DNA from: JAAFIP01 sp963775085
GTDB lineage: Bacteria > Pseudomonadota > Gammaproteobacteria > Burkholderiales > Burkholderiaceae_C
Reading direction: 5' to 3'
NCBI GenBank assembly: GCA_963775085.1
Contig: CAVZHO010000011.1
Location: 1-64,000, forward strand
Length of the DNA: 64,000 nt
In this document: one piece after another, positions 10,342-19,538 of the stretch
How the letters are laid out: each line of letters opens with the position of its first letter
Position numbering within the stretch: position 1 is the stretch's first letter
Notes under the pieces: generated by a model
What the model was told of the DNA's origin: nothing
Database searches by the model: none
What the model saw: only the letters and a program-made list of their open reading frames with translations
Program-made: the position numbers and the translations under genes

Positions 10342-13300
10342 AGCTGACTATGCCATCGCCAATGTCGCGAAATCTATTCCCCTACCGTACCCCGGTCGCC
10401 TTGGCCATTGCCTTGATGCAGGGCTTGGTGTGGGCCCAGCCTGCCGTCAATACCACCAGTGCCGATGTACCTGAAGCCAAGAGCCTGTTTGAGACCGGCG
10501 GTCAGGCCGGTATTGGCCCGCGTCCGTTCAACTCTTTCCTGGAGCGGATCAGCTCTCCGGTCGAGAAGATCCGCATCAACGTCGCCGCCGACAACATCCA
10601 GGCGGACGGCGTGACGGGCACCGAAGTCAAGGTGCAACTGCTCGATGCCAAGGGCCAGATCCTCAAGGGTGAGCAGGAAGTCACCATCGAAGTCAATGGC
10701 GGCGCGCGCATCTTGCTGCCTGGCCGTTTGACCTCCGAGTCAGGCGCAGACCGTGGTGATGTCGATCGCATCACCCCGGGTGTGCAGACCAAAACCGCCG
10801 ATGGCACCGTCAGCTTCAAGCTGATAGCGCCCTATCAGCCCGATGAAGTCACCCTGCGCGTGAGTGTGCGCGGCATCGCCGAGCGCGTACTGGTGCGCTA
10901 TGTGCCCGATCTGCGCGAGATGATTGCGGTGGGCCTGATCGAGGGGCGTTTGCGCTCCGACAAATTCGATCCCAAAGCCATTGTGCCCGTGCGCGAGAAC
11001 GACGGCTTCGATAACGAGCTGCGCGGCTTTACCAAGGAGTTCAGCGGCGGACGCACCAATGCCGGTCTGCGCGCCGCGATGTACCTCAAAGGCAAGATCC
11101 AGGGCCAGTACCTGTTGACCATGGCCTATGACTCGGACAAAGACACCCGTCCCCAGCTGTTTGATGCGATTGACCCCAACGCTTTCTATCCGGTGTATGG
11201 CGACTCCAGCATCCGCGGCTTTGATGCGCAAAGCACCGGCAAGCTCTACGTGCGTTTGGATAAAAACCGCAGTTTCCTGATGTACGGTGACTACACCACC
11301 AACGACAACAACCCAGCGCGCACGCTGAGCCAATACAGCCGCTCTCTGCCCGGTCTGCGTGGTCACCTGGAAGAAGGCAATGTAGTGGCCAACGCCTTTG
11401 TGGCGCAGCAAAGCTTCAGGCAAGTGGTCGATGAATTTCCGGCACGCGGTGTCTCGGGCCCCTACAGCGTATCCAATCAAAACGGCATCAAGGGCAGCGA
11501 AAAAATTGAGATCGTGGTGCGCAGCCGTTTCCAGCCCTCGGTGATCTTGAAGACCACGGTGCTGACGCGCCAGACGGACTATGAGTTTGAGCCGTTTGAC
11601 GGCAAAATCCTGTTCCGTTCCCCGGTTCCCAGTCTCGACGACCAGTTAAACCCGGTCTCCATCCGCGTCACCTACGAGGTGGAGCAGGGCGGTGAACGCT
11701 TTACGGTCTATGGCGGCGATGTACGCCTGAAGGTCACGGACAGCCTCAGCGTAGGCGCTTCTGCGGCCAAAGACAATAATCCGGCCGCACCCCAAACCAT
11801 CTTGGGTGCCAACGTTCAGCTCAAACTGACCAAAAACACCGAAGTGATTGCCGAAGTGGCCCGCTCAAGCAGCGTGGTCGGTACCGCTGCCAACGGCTTT
11901 AACACCAATAACAGCGTGAGCTTCGCAGGCAAAACCGGCACCTTTGACGGCACCGCCAGCCGCGTGGAGATTCGCCACGCCGATGAGGCCTTGCGTGCCA
12001 ACGCCTTTGTGCTGCGCTCAGACAATGACTTCAACAATGCCTCCAGCGGCATTGCGGGTGGCAAACAGGAGCTCGGTGGCGCCATCAACTACAAGGCCAC
12101 CAGCAACCTCACGATCACGGGCGATGCCAAGCGCGCACAAGACCGGGTGTTGGGCAGCAAGAACGATGCGGTCTCGCTGGCCGGTGATTTAAAACTCACG
12201 GAGCGTTTGACGCTAGGCGTAGGGGCACGTCATGTGCAGCAAAACGTACTCAGTCTGGCGCAGCAAACGGGCGCCAACTGCCTGAGCAATGCCGCCGCCG
12301 GAACGTACAGTGGATCGGTGGTTGGATACAACACCGGATACGGTATCAGCCAGGTTGGCAACCAGAACATCGATTCCGCCACCGGCTTGCCCATCGTGTG
12401 CAACCCGCTTGCCAATCCGGCGGCCCTACCCACCACCGATTTAGACCGCACCGCTGTCTTTGGCCGCATCGGTTTCAAAGCCACCGATAGATTAACCCTG
12501 GAGGGTGAGGTGCAGCGCATCACCGGCACCGATGCGGGCAACACCCTCAAGCTGGGAGCACGCTACGCAGCGACAGAGCGTTTGGGCTTTACCGGCGAGG
12601 TGCAGCGCGAGGTAGGTGGCGACAGCAGCAATAACCTGTACCGCTTGGGTGCCGATTGGCGCGTGGCGGACAAGACGCGTGTGTACTCACGCTATGAATA
12701 CGACCACCAGTACGCAGGCAGTTACGGCCTGGGCACGGGCCCATTGACACGCGCCTTTGTCTTGGGTATCGACACCCAGTACATCCAGGATGGTTCCTTG
12801 TACAACGAATACCGCCTGGCCGACAGCGCCGCCGGTAAATCGGTGCAAAACGCGATTGGTTTGCGCAATGGCTGGAATGTGGCCGAAGGTCTGCGTTTGA
12901 TCACCAACGTCGAACGTCTGGTCAGTACGGCGGGCAACAGCACAGCGGCCGGTGTAGGCGCTGAATACACCGCCAGCGAGCTATGGAAAGGCTCGGGCCG
13001 GGTAGAGTGGCGCGAAGATAACGCCAATACCAACTGGCTGCTCACCGCCGGTGTGGCCCGCAAGCTTGACCGCAATTGGACCTTCGTGGGCCGGGAATAC
13101 TACAGCCTGCTCAATCCCCGCAATGGCGAGACCGATACCCGGCAAAACCGCCTGCAGCTGGGCTTTGCCTACCGCCCGGTGGATAACAACAAGTTTGATG
13201 CCCTGGGCCTGTATGAGCGCAAGAACGAAGACAGTGCCATCAAGCAAAACACCACCAACATCGTCAGCCTGCGCGGCAATTACCATCCCTCACGCCCCTG

Positions 13301-13721
13301 GTTTGTCTCGGGCCGCTTTGCCTCCAAACAGGTCAATGAGTTGCTGGACGGTAAAAACGACTCCTACCGCGCCTCCTTGCTGGGCGGGCGCATCACCTAC
13401 GACATCAGCAACCGCTGGTCGGTCGGCGGCATTACCACCGTATTGGCCGGCTCGGGCGGCGCGCGCCAGTACGCCTACGGTCTGGAGGTAGGCTACACCC
13501 TGATGGACAACCTGCTGGTCACTTTGGGCTACAACTGGCGCGGCTTCCGGGATGATGATTTCTCCACCAGTGGCGACTACACCAACCGCGGTTGGGTCTT
13601 GGGCATGCGCTACAAGTTTGACGAAGATCTGTTCAAGCGTGATGATGCCCGCGTCAACCGCGCCTTGAGTCCCACCGCCACGCCTGCTATCGGCACAGGT
13701 GCAGCACCCGCCAAACCATGA
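10338..13721 (+). CDS. Outer-membrane beta-barrel protein with N-terminal Ig-like domain
   Basis: A 1,127-residue exported protein. Residues 1-33 form a signal peptide ending LVWA before QPAV. Residues ~65-200 resemble a bacterial Ig-like (Big-1 type) domain, with VAADNIQADGVTGTEVKVQL and a later TADGTVSFKL strand. From ~230 to ~1090 alternating amphipathic strands rich in Tyr, Arg and Gly look like a large outer-membrane barrel; the last strand, GWVLGMRYKF, ends in Phe and is followed by a short polar tail. The ATG overlaps the TGA of the giant gene, and AGGAGG lies 10 bases upstream, implying translational coupling. I infer that it exports or anchors the giant protein. I see no TonB box or plug, so a TonB-dependent receptor is less likely. 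Confidence 0.8.
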   Translation: MKLTMPSPMSRNLFPYRTPVALAIALMQGLVWAQPAVNTTSADVPEAKSLFETGGQAGIGPRPFNSFLERISSPVEKIRINVAADNIQADGVTGTEVKVQLLDAKGQILKGEQEVTIEVNGGARILLPGRLTSESGADRGDVDRITPGVQTKTADGTVSFKLIAPYQPDEVTLRVSVRGIAERVLVRYVPDLREMIAVGLIEGRLRSDKFDPKAIVPVRENDGFDNELRGFTKEFSGGRTNAGLRAAMYLKGKIQGQYLLTMAYDSDKDTRPQLFDAIDPNAFYPVYGDSSIRGFDAQSTGKLYVRLDKNRSFLMYGDYTTNDNNPARTLSQYSRSLPGLRGHLEEGNVVANAFVAQQSFRQVVDEFPARGVSGPYSVSNQNGIKGSEKIEIVVRSRFQPSVILKTTVLTRQTDYEFEPFDGKILFRSPVPSLDDQLNPVSIRVTYEVEQGGERFTVYGGDVRLKVTDSLSVGASAAKDNNPAAPQTILGANVQLKLTKNTEVIAEVARSSSVVGTAANGFNTNNSVSFAGKTGTFDGTASRVEIRHADEALRANAFVLRSDNDFNNASSGIAGGKQELGGAINYKATSNLTITGDAKRAQDRVLGSKNDAVSLAGDLKLTERLTLGVGARHVQQNVLSLAQQTGANCLSNAAAGTYSGSVVGYNTGYGISQVGNQNIDSATGLPIVCNPLANPAALPTTDLDRTAVFGRIGFKATDRLTLEGEVQRITGTDAGNTLKLGARYAATERLGFTGEVQREVGGDSSNNLYRLGADWRVADKTRVYSRYEYDHQYAGSYGLGTGPLTRAFVLGIDTQYIQDGSLYNEYRLADSAAGKSVQNAIGLRNGWNVAEGLRLITNVERLVSTAGNSTAAGVGAEYTASELWKGSGRVEWREDNANTNWLLTAGVARKLDRNWTFVGREYYSLLNPRNGETDTRQNRLQLGFAYRPVDNNKFDALGLYERKNEDSAIKQNTTNIVSLRGNYHPSRPWFVSGRFASKQVNELLDGKNDSYRASLLGGRITYDISNRWSVGGITTVLAGSGGARQYAYGLEVGYTLMDNLLVTLGYNWRGFRDDDFSTSGDYTNRGWVLGMRYKFDEDLFKRDDARVNRALSPTATPAIGTGAAPAKP

Positions 13722-14860
13722 TGAGGTTCGCCATGCGACATTTCCCCCTTTTGCTCCTGCCGCTGGCCCTGTTGGGCTGCGCCTCCTTCTCCGGTAAAAA
13801 TGAAGCCCCTGGCCCCGCCGCGCTGGCGACCGGCCTGAACGCGCAGCAAGACCGTATCACCTACAGCCCCGTACTGGCCGACCGCCAAAGCCTGGATGCC
13901 TTGCAGCAGCGCCTGCGCAAGTTAAACGAAGCCGGTGTCCCGCAAAACAACTACTCCCTGGCCAAGGCCCAATGCTGGCTGGATACTGCCAAGACCCAGT
14001 ACCACGAGAACGACCGCACCGGCTACATCGAAGAGTCGATGACCGAGTCACAAAAGATCATCCAGGCGCTGGAGGGCAACAAGGCCGCCAGAGCCGGCTA
14101 CGACACCCCCCTGGTGGCCCGCAGTGAGCGCCTGCGCGACGATCTGTGGGGCGAGTTGACCAAGTTCAAGAACAACCCCGCCACGCTGGCCTGCAATGCC
14201 CGCACCGTGGCCTGCGGCGAGGTGCGCCTGGTGCGCGCCGGCCACGCCCAGGAGCAAACCGGCTGGCGCGCCGCCACGCCCCACGTGATGATGGCCGAAG
14301 ATGCCATCCGCCGCGCGGGCCAGGAAGCGGCCAGCTGCGCGCCAGCGCCCGCCGCACCGGTAGCTGTCGCCCCCAGAGCTCCCGCACCGGCGGCAGTTCC
14401 TGCACCGGCGCCCGCGCCCGCTCCGATCTATATCCAGGCGCCAGCGCCTGCGCCGATCATCCGCACCGTCACGCAAGAGAGCTTTGCACTGCTGGGCGAC
14501 ACGCTGTTCAAGTTCAACAAGTCGGGCATCAACGATTTGTTGCCTGGCGGCATCCAAAAACTCAAAAACCTGGCCCAGCATTTGCAGAAGTACCAGTCGC
14601 TCTCGAGCATGCGCATTACCGGGCATACCGATCGATTGGGCTCCGACAGCTACAACGATGAGCTCTCCAGCCGCCGGGCCGAGACGGTGCGCACCTATCT
14701 GGAGAGTCAGGGTGTACGTTCAGACAATACGCAGGTGCAGGGTATGGGCAAGAGCGAACCTGTGAGCAACTGCTCCACCAGCGCCCCGCGTGCGGTGCAG
14801 ATCCAGTGCCTGCAGCCCGATCGGCGCGTCAATATCGATGTGACGGGTGTGCGCCGCTAA
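13718..14860 (+). CDS. OmpA-family lipoprotein
   Basis: The ATG overlaps the barrel gene's stop (ATGA). The N-terminus has a lipoprotein signal peptide with lipobox LALLGC, making Cys21 the lipidated residue. The middle (~30-200) is a helical region of unknown family. A Pro/Ala-rich linker (~206-245) leads to an OmpA/MotB peptidoglycan-binding domain (~258-375) with the diagnostic TGHTDRLGSDSYNDELSSRR, followed by a cysteine-containing insertion (SNCSTSA...QCLQPD) before the final RRVNIDV. The family tethers the outer membrane to peptidoglycan. As third gene of the operon it probably stabilises the surface assembly of the two preceding products; that link is inference from gene order and coupling. 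Confidence 0.87.
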   Translation: MMRFAMRHFPLLLLPLALLGCASFSGKNEAPGPAALATGLNAQQDRITYSPVLADRQSLDALQQRLRKLNEAGVPQNNYSLAKAQCWLDTAKTQYHENDRTGYIEESMTESQKIIQALEGNKAARAGYDTPLVARSERLRDDLWGELTKFKNNPATLACNARTVACGEVRLVRAGHAQEQTGWRAATPHVMMAEDAIRRAGQEAASCAPAPAAPVAVAPRAPAPAAVPAPAPAPAPIYIQAPAPAPIIRTVTQESFALLGDTLFKFNKSGINDLLPGGIQKLKNLAQHLQKYQSLSSMRITGHTDRLGSDSYNDELSSRRAETVRTYLESQGVRSDNTQVQGMGKSEPVSNCSTSAPRAVQIQCLQPDRRVNIDVTGVRR

Positions 14861-14916
14861 GCGCCTGGGCGCGCATCACTGAGCGCACCGCTGAGAGTGC
14901 ACCGCGCAGGACACAC

Positions 14917-14943
14917 AAAAGCCCTCTTATGGAGGGCTTTTGT
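14917..14943. terminator. Bidirectional rho-independent terminator
   Basis: Ten-base arms AAAAGCCCTC and GAGGGCTTTT around a TTATG loop. The A and T tracts flank the stem symmetrically, so it can end transcription of the OmpA gene on the plus strand and of ridA on the minus strand, which converge here. The rest of the 14861-15078 gap shows no gene. Confidence 0.8.
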
Positions 14944-15078
14944 TATGGGGTGCGAATTCAGCCAAGAAAAGCATCAAGTCCAAAGTGGAACGCACCTTGG
15001 AGCATCAAGAATGCTGGAAGAGTCTGTGTTGCGACTGGACATGCCAAGTCAGCTTTGTGAGCAATGTAACGCGCGCCG

Positions 15079-15474
15079 TCAGTCGGGTAACACCGCCGTC
15101 ACTTCAATCTCTATTTTGGCTCTATCTTCCATCAAGCCAGAGACCTCCAGGCAGCTCATCGCAGGATAGTGTCTGCCAATCACATCGCGGTAGACCGCAC
15201 CCAGTTCCTTGAGGCGGGTGTTGTATTCCTGGCGGTCGATAACATACCAGGTCATGCGGGCGATGTGCTCTGGGCCTGCGTGGGCCTCCTTGAGTACGGC
15301 GAGCACGTTGCGCAGGGCTTGCGCGCACTGGGTAATGAAGTCATCGCTGTCAAATTGTTGTTGGGCGTTCCAGCCAATTTGACCGCCAACGAAAATCAAG
15401 GTGCCGCGCGCGGCAATACCGTTGGAGTAGCCTTTGGGCGCGGCCCAGACGGGTGGTTGGAGGTGTTGCATCAT
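15079..15474 (-). CDS. RidA/YjgF family enamine deaminase
   Basis: A 131-residue protein starting MMQHLQPPVW; longer starts would run into the ligase gene upstream and add low-complexity sequence with no family similarity. RidA hallmarks are VGGQIGWNAQ, a central LRNVLAVLKEAHAG, and a C-terminal PAMSCLEVSGLMEDRAKIEIEVTAV. Family members hydrolyse reactive enamines/imines, and some are dedicated deaminases in aromatic catabolism. It lies 142 bp downstream of the aryl-CoA ligase on the same strand, so it may release ammonia from an amino-substituted ring-reduction product; this is inference. It is probably the last gene of the operon, which ends at the terminator at 14917. Confidence 0.85.
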   Translation of the reverse strand: MMQHLQPPVWAAPKGYSNGIAARGTLIFVGGQIGWNAQQQFDSDDFITQCAQALRNVLAVLKEAHAGPEHIARMTWYVIDRQEYNTRLKELGAVYRDVIGRHYPAMSCLEVSGLMEDRAKIEIEVTAVLPD

Positions 15475-15616
15475 GATGGACACTGGGTGATAAAGAAGAG
15501 GTACGGGCTGGTGCCCTGGCGGCAGGCAGAGGGTAGAAGGCGGTGCTTGGTACGCATGGGTTACTTTGCAATCGTGGAATGATTGTGCCGCCGTGCAGTT
15601 ACTGTGAGCGCAGGAA

Positions 15617-17320
15617 CTACCCTGCAATGGGGGAAGAAGCCAGCGCGGTTTGTCGCAGGCGAAAACGCTGGAGTTTGCCGGTTTCGGTGCGCGGGAGTGA
15701 AGAGACAAATTCAATCTCGCGCGGGTATTTATAGGGTGCAAGCTGCGCTTTGACGTGCTCTTGCAGTACGTGCACCATCAATGCATCGGCCTGATAGCCA
15801 GCACGCAGCACGCAATAAGCTTTAACAACCATGCCGCGCTCGGTATCGGGTTTGCCGACTACGCCGCACTCGGCCACCGCCGGGTGTTTGAGCAGGCAGT
15901 CTTCTACTTCGGGTCCGCCAATGTTGTAGCCGGCGCTGATGATCATGTCGTCGTCGCGGGCCAGAAAATAAAAATAACCCTCTTCGTCTTGCACAAAGGC
16001 ATCGCCAGGGTAGTTCCAGCCCTGCTTCACATAGTTGCCTTGTCGCGCGTCATCCAGGTATTTGCAGGCCGTAGGTCCCATCACGGCCAGTTTGCCTACG
16101 CTGCCGTGCGGCAACGCATGGCCTGCGTCGTCCACCACGCGGGCGGTATAGCCGGGCACCACCTGGCCGATGGGCGCGCCTGGAATGCCAAGATGGCTGA
16201 GCTTGCCGCGCCGTGTGATTACGTCGGCACCGGGGGAGGAGATGAAAATGTGAAACAACTCGGTCGCACCAATACCATCGAGCATGTCCAGCCCGGTGGC
16301 CTCTTTCCACAGTAGACGTGTTGCATCGGGCAGGCCCTCGCCCGCGCTCACACTGGTACGCAGGCTGGGCACGCCTTTGGCCTGTGCAAAGGCGGCCATT
16401 TGGCGGTAGAAAGTGGGCGCGGTATAGCAGATGGTGGCCCTCACGGTACGGATGGCGTCCACCATGCTCTCAGGCGTGTAGGGCGCATCGGGAAAATACA
16501 CCGAGCAGCCGGCCCACATCGGGAAAATAAGCAAGCCGCCCAGGCCAAAGGTAAAGGCTAAGGGTGGCGAACCCACGACACTATCGCCCGGTAGCGCGCG
16601 CAGCACATGGCGTGGCCAGGCCTCGCAGGTGGCAAGGATGTCGCGGTGGGAATGCACGGCGGCTTTGGGCGTGCCCGTGGTGCCCGAGGTAAAGGCCAGC
16701 ATGGCCGGGTCATCCGACGCGGTGGCGCAGGCGCAGAAGATGCCGTCTTTGTGTGCAGCGCGCGTGGCCAGGCCTTGCGGGTCGTCCATCACATTGAAGG
16801 GCACGATGGTGCGCAGCACCGGTCGCGTTTGCTGCGCCAGCCGCAGCTCATCGAGCAGCTTGGCATCGCACAGCGCCACCACGGGCTGCGCCTTGTCGAT
16901 GATGTCGCCCAGCTCTTTTGCGCGCAGCAATGGCATGGTGGCCACGGCAATCATGCCCGCCTTCACCACTGCAAGCCAAGCCAGCGCCATGCCAATCGAA
17001 TTACCGCCACGCAGCAGCACGCGGTTACCGGGCACCAGATGCAGGTCGTCCACCAGCACCTGGGCAATGCGGTTCACCCGCGCCTGGACATCGTTGTAGC
17101 TGAGGGTGATTTTGGAAGAGCGCAGCAAGGGCTGATCGCCCCAACCTTTGTCGCTGATAGCTTTGTCCAGTAACTCCGCCACCAGATTGATTTGCGCTGC
17201 CATCTGCAACTCAGGCGTGTCGAAACGCAGCGTGGCGCATTGCGCAGGTGTTGGCAAGCGATCCAACACAAAGCGATCGACATGCGCGGAGGGTACGGGA
17301 GTGAAGTGCGAAGCAGTCAT
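15617..17320 (-). CDS. Aryl-CoA ligase (2-aminobenzoate/benzoate-CoA ligase type)
   Basis: A 567-residue AMP-forming acyl-CoA synthetase. The P-loop-like motif AFTSGTTGTPKAAVHSH is at ~207-223, the adenylate-binding region DGIGATELFHIFIS at ~345, and the C-terminal hinge and lysine region YFLARDDDMIISAGYNIGGP near 455, with PRTETGKLQRF at the end. It would activate an aromatic acid to its CoA thioester in the cytosol with ATP. The benzoate-CoA-ligase-like architecture and the linked aminobenzoyl-CoA/salicylyl-CoA hydroxylase make anthranilate or salicylate the likeliest substrate, but the sequence cannot separate them. Its ATG overlaps the acyl-CoA dehydrogenase stop (ATGA). Confidence 0.85.
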   Translation of the reverse strand: MTASHFTPVPSAHVDRFVLDRLPTPAQCATLRFDTPELQMAAQINLVAELLDKAISDKGWGDQPLLRSSKITLSYNDVQARVNRIAQVLVDDLHLVPGNRVLLRGGNSIGMALAWLAVVKAGMIAVATMPLLRAKELGDIIDKAQPVVALCDAKLLDELRLAQQTRPVLRTIVPFNVMDDPQGLATRAAHKDGIFCACATASDDPAMLAFTSGTTGTPKAAVHSHRDILATCEAWPRHVLRALPGDSVVGSPPLAFTFGLGGLLIFPMWAGCSVYFPDAPYTPESMVDAIRTVRATICYTAPTFYRQMAAFAQAKGVPSLRTSVSAGEGLPDATRLLWKEATGLDMLDGIGATELFHIFISSPGADVITRRGKLSHLGIPGAPIGQVVPGYTARVVDDAGHALPHGSVGKLAVMGPTACKYLDDARQGNYVKQGWNYPGDAFVQDEEGYFYFLARDDDMIISAGYNIGGPEVEDCLLKHPAVAECGVVGKPDTERGMVVKAYCVLRAGYQADALMVHVLQEHVKAQLAPYKYPREIEFVSSLPRTETGKLQRFRLRQTALASSPIAG

Positions 17321-18579
17321 GGGACACCTTTAAGGACCGATTTACCCAATATGAGCTGCTGCACCTCGGTGGCACCCTCGTAAATGCGCAGGGCGCGGAT
17401 ATCGCGGTACAGGCGCTCGACCCGGCTGCCGACCTTGACGCCCAGGCCGCCATGCATCTGTACTGCCATGTCAATCACGCGGCTGGCGTTTTCGGTGGCG
17501 GTCATTTTGGCGGCTGCAGCGGCAGCGGTGTATTGCTCGCGGCTGGCCGTGCCTGCGGGCAGGGCGACATCACGCATCCAGGCGGCGCGGTAGGTCAGCA
17601 GTGCGCCTGCGTCGATCAGTGCCACCATGTCGCCCAGCTTGGCCTGGGTGAGCTGAAAGTGGGCGAGGCTATGGCCAAACATCTGGCGCTGCTGCGCGAA
17701 ATGCACCGCTTCTGCCAGGGCGCGGCGGGCAAAGCCCAAGGCGGCAGCAGCAACCGAGGCGCGAAAGATGTCCAGCGTCTGCATCGCCAATTTGAATCCC
17801 GAATTCTCAGCGCCCAGTAAGTGGGTGGTGGGCACTGGGCAGTGATCAAACCGCAAGGTGGCCAAGGGGTGCGGTGCCATCACGGCAATATGCTCGCTGG
17901 CATCCAGCCCGGGTGTGCTGGCATCTACCAGGAAAGCACTGATGCCGCGCGTACCCAGCGCAGGCGCGGTTTTGGCAAACACCACATAAAAGTCGGCTAT
18001 GCCGCCATTGCTGATCCAAGTCTTGGTCCCCGTGATTTGATAAGTGTTTTGGCCAGTAGTCCCTGTCGATGGGACATAGTTAGCTATTGTTTTTATAGCT
18101 GACACATCGCTGCCCGCATCCGGTTCACTCAAGGCAAAGGCGGCGATTTTTTCGCCGCGTGCCACCGCAGGCAGGTACTGTGCTTGCAACTGCGCCGAGC
18201 CCGCCAGCGTGATGGCCCCACTGCCCAGGCCTTGCATGGCAAAAGCAAAGTCCGCCAGCGCAGAATGAAACGCCAGGTTCTCGCGCAGAACCACCAAGGC
18301 GCGTGAGTCAAGCTGGGGCAGCGCACCGCCATGGGCAGCGGGCACGCAATAGCGCAGCCACTGGTTCACACCTAAGTGCTTGACCCATTGTTTGCAGGCG
18401 GCGCGGTCATCCTGTTCGTCGATATGTTGCTTGGGCAGCCAGTCGGCCAGACAGTTACCGATCTCGCGGTGCGTGATGTCAAAAAACGGTAAGTCCAGAT
18501 GTGCCGTGCCGGCGCGCAGGAACCGCTCCGGTACTGGTACAGGTGCGCTGCGCGCAGCGGCAAGGGCATCAGCGTTCAT
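17317..18579 (-). CDS. Acyl-CoA dehydrogenase family protein
   Basis: A 420-residue FAD-dependent dehydrogenase with the family signatures FALSEPDAGSDVSA (~145-158), GTKTWISNGG (~180), and the C-terminal QMHGGLGV...RLYRDIRALRIYEGATEVQ. The usual catalytic Glu position fits RIYEG. In the operon it would act on an alicyclic CoA thioester formed after ring reduction. Oddity: between GSDVSA and the conserved YQITGTKTW there are about 17 extra residues (IKTIANYVPSTGTTGQ) encoded by a copy of the dispersed palindromic element, read in frame. They fall in the loop between two beta strands of the middle domain. Start ATG at 18579 lies 3 bases from the upstream hydratase stop. Confidence 0.9.
   Translation of the reverse strand: MNADALAAARSAPVPVPERFLRAGTAHLDLPFFDITHREIGNCLADWLPKQHIDEQDDRAACKQWVKHLGVNQWLRYCVPAAHGGALPQLDSRALVVLRENLAFHSALADFAFAMQGLGSGAITLAGSAQLQAQYLPAVARGEKIAAFALSEPDAGSDVSAIKTIANYVPSTGTTGQNTYQITGTKTWISNGGIADFYVVFAKTAPALGTRGISAFLVDASTPGLDASEHIAVMAPHPLATLRFDHCPVPTTHLLGAENSGFKLAMQTLDIFRASVAAAALGFARRALAEAVHFAQQRQMFGHSLAHFQLTQAKLGDMVALIDAGALLTYRAAWMRDVALPAGTASREQYTAAAAAAKMTATENASRVIDMAVQMHGGLGVKVGSRVERLYRDIRALRIYEGATEVQQLILGKSVLKGVP
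18055..18105 (-). repeat. Dispersed palindromic element, in frame within acyl-CoA dehydrogenase
   Basis: On the minus strand it reads GCTATAAAAACAATAGC, then GTCCCATCGACAGGGAC and CTACTGG, matching other copies at both hairpins and in the tail. It supplies codons ~158-175 of the host gene. Confidence 0.8.
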
Positions 18580-18582
18580 GCA

Positions 18583-19437
18583 TCAGTCTCCCTGGAACAC
18601 CGGCTTTTGCCTGGCGGCAAAGGCCTCGTAGGCGCGTTGGAAGTCCTGCGTCTGCATGCAGATGGCCTGCGCCTGTGCCTCAGCCTCGATGGCTTGGTCG
18701 ATGGTCATGGCCCATTCCTGGTGCAGCATGGTCTTGGTCATGCTGTGGGCAAAGCTGGGCCCCTCGGCCAGCCCGCGCGCCAGAGTTTGGGCGGCAGCCA
18801 GCAGCGCCGTACCATCATGCAGGGCATTGAAAAACCCCCAGCTCAAACCTTCCTGCGCCGTCATGGCACGCCCGGTGAGCAGCAGCTCGGTGGCACGGCC
18901 CTGGCCAATCACACGCGGCAGCAGGGCGCAGGCCCCCATGTCGGCACCAGCCAGACCGACGCGGGTGAACAGGTAGGCGGTCTTGGCGTTGGGTGTGCCC
19001 AGGCGCAGGTCAGCGGCCAGCGCCAGCATGGCCCCCGCGCCCGCGCAAATGCCGTCGACGGCGGCAATCACGGGTTGCGGACAACTCTTGATCGCCTTGA
19101 CCAGATCGCCCGTCATGCGTGTGAACTCCAGCAGCTCGGGCATGGCCATGGAGGTCAGCGGCCCGATGATTTCGTGCACATCGCCGCCGCTGCAAAAATT
19201 GCCGCCTGCGCCGGTGATGACCAACGCGCGCAGGTCGGTGGCGTAGCGCAGCGCGTGAAACAGATCGCGCAGCTCGGCATATGAATCAAAGGTGAGCGGA
19301 TTTTTGCGCTCGGGACGGTTGAGGGTGACGGTGGCTACGCCCGCGCTGCAGGCGTAGGCAAAATGCGTAGCTTGGTAGTCTGCGCGCGGTGCGAACTGTG
19401 CTCGCATCGGGTTGCTGGGGGCGATGTAGTGTTTCAT
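18583..19437 (-). CDS. Enoyl-CoA hydratase/isomerase family protein
   Basis: A crotonase-fold enzyme with the N-terminal strand VATVTLNRPERKNPLTF, oxyanion-hole segment VITGAGGNFCSGGDV and AAVDGICAGAGAMLALAADL, and the late helix region ATELLLTGRAMTAQEGLSWG. With the ATG at 19437 it has 284 residues, normal for the family. A GTG at 19542 would add 35 residues and overlap the marR stop by 4 bases; neither start has a clear Shine-Dalgarno sequence. In the operon it would hydrate, or hydrolytically open, an unsaturated ring-derived CoA thioester. Confidence 0.88.
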   Translation of the reverse strand: MKHYIAPSNPMRAQFAPRADYQATHFAYACSAGVATVTLNRPERKNPLTFDSYAELRDLFHALRYATDLRALVITGAGGNFCSGGDVHEIIGPLTSMAMPELLEFTRMTGDLVKAIKSCPQPVIAAVDGICAGAGAMLALAADLRLGTPNAKTAYLFTRVGLAGADMGACALLPRVIGQGRATELLLTGRAMTAQEGLSWGFFNALHDGTALLAAAQTLARGLAEGPSFAHSMTKTMLHQEWAMTIDQAIEAEAQAQAICMQTQDFQRAYEAFAARQKPVFQGD

Positions 19438-19538
19438 GGTGAGTTGGTTGGTGGGTACGCGGGGGTCGGGTGGTTGAAGGTCAGCAAGCAGGGTCTTGGT
19501 GGTTTGCGCGTTGGTGGCTAGGGCGTAACTGCATGGAT

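Noticed and set aside
18499..19284. Plus-strand open frame opposite the enoyl-CoA hydratase gene
   Set aside because: A composition shadow of a well-supported gene; the product has no domain.
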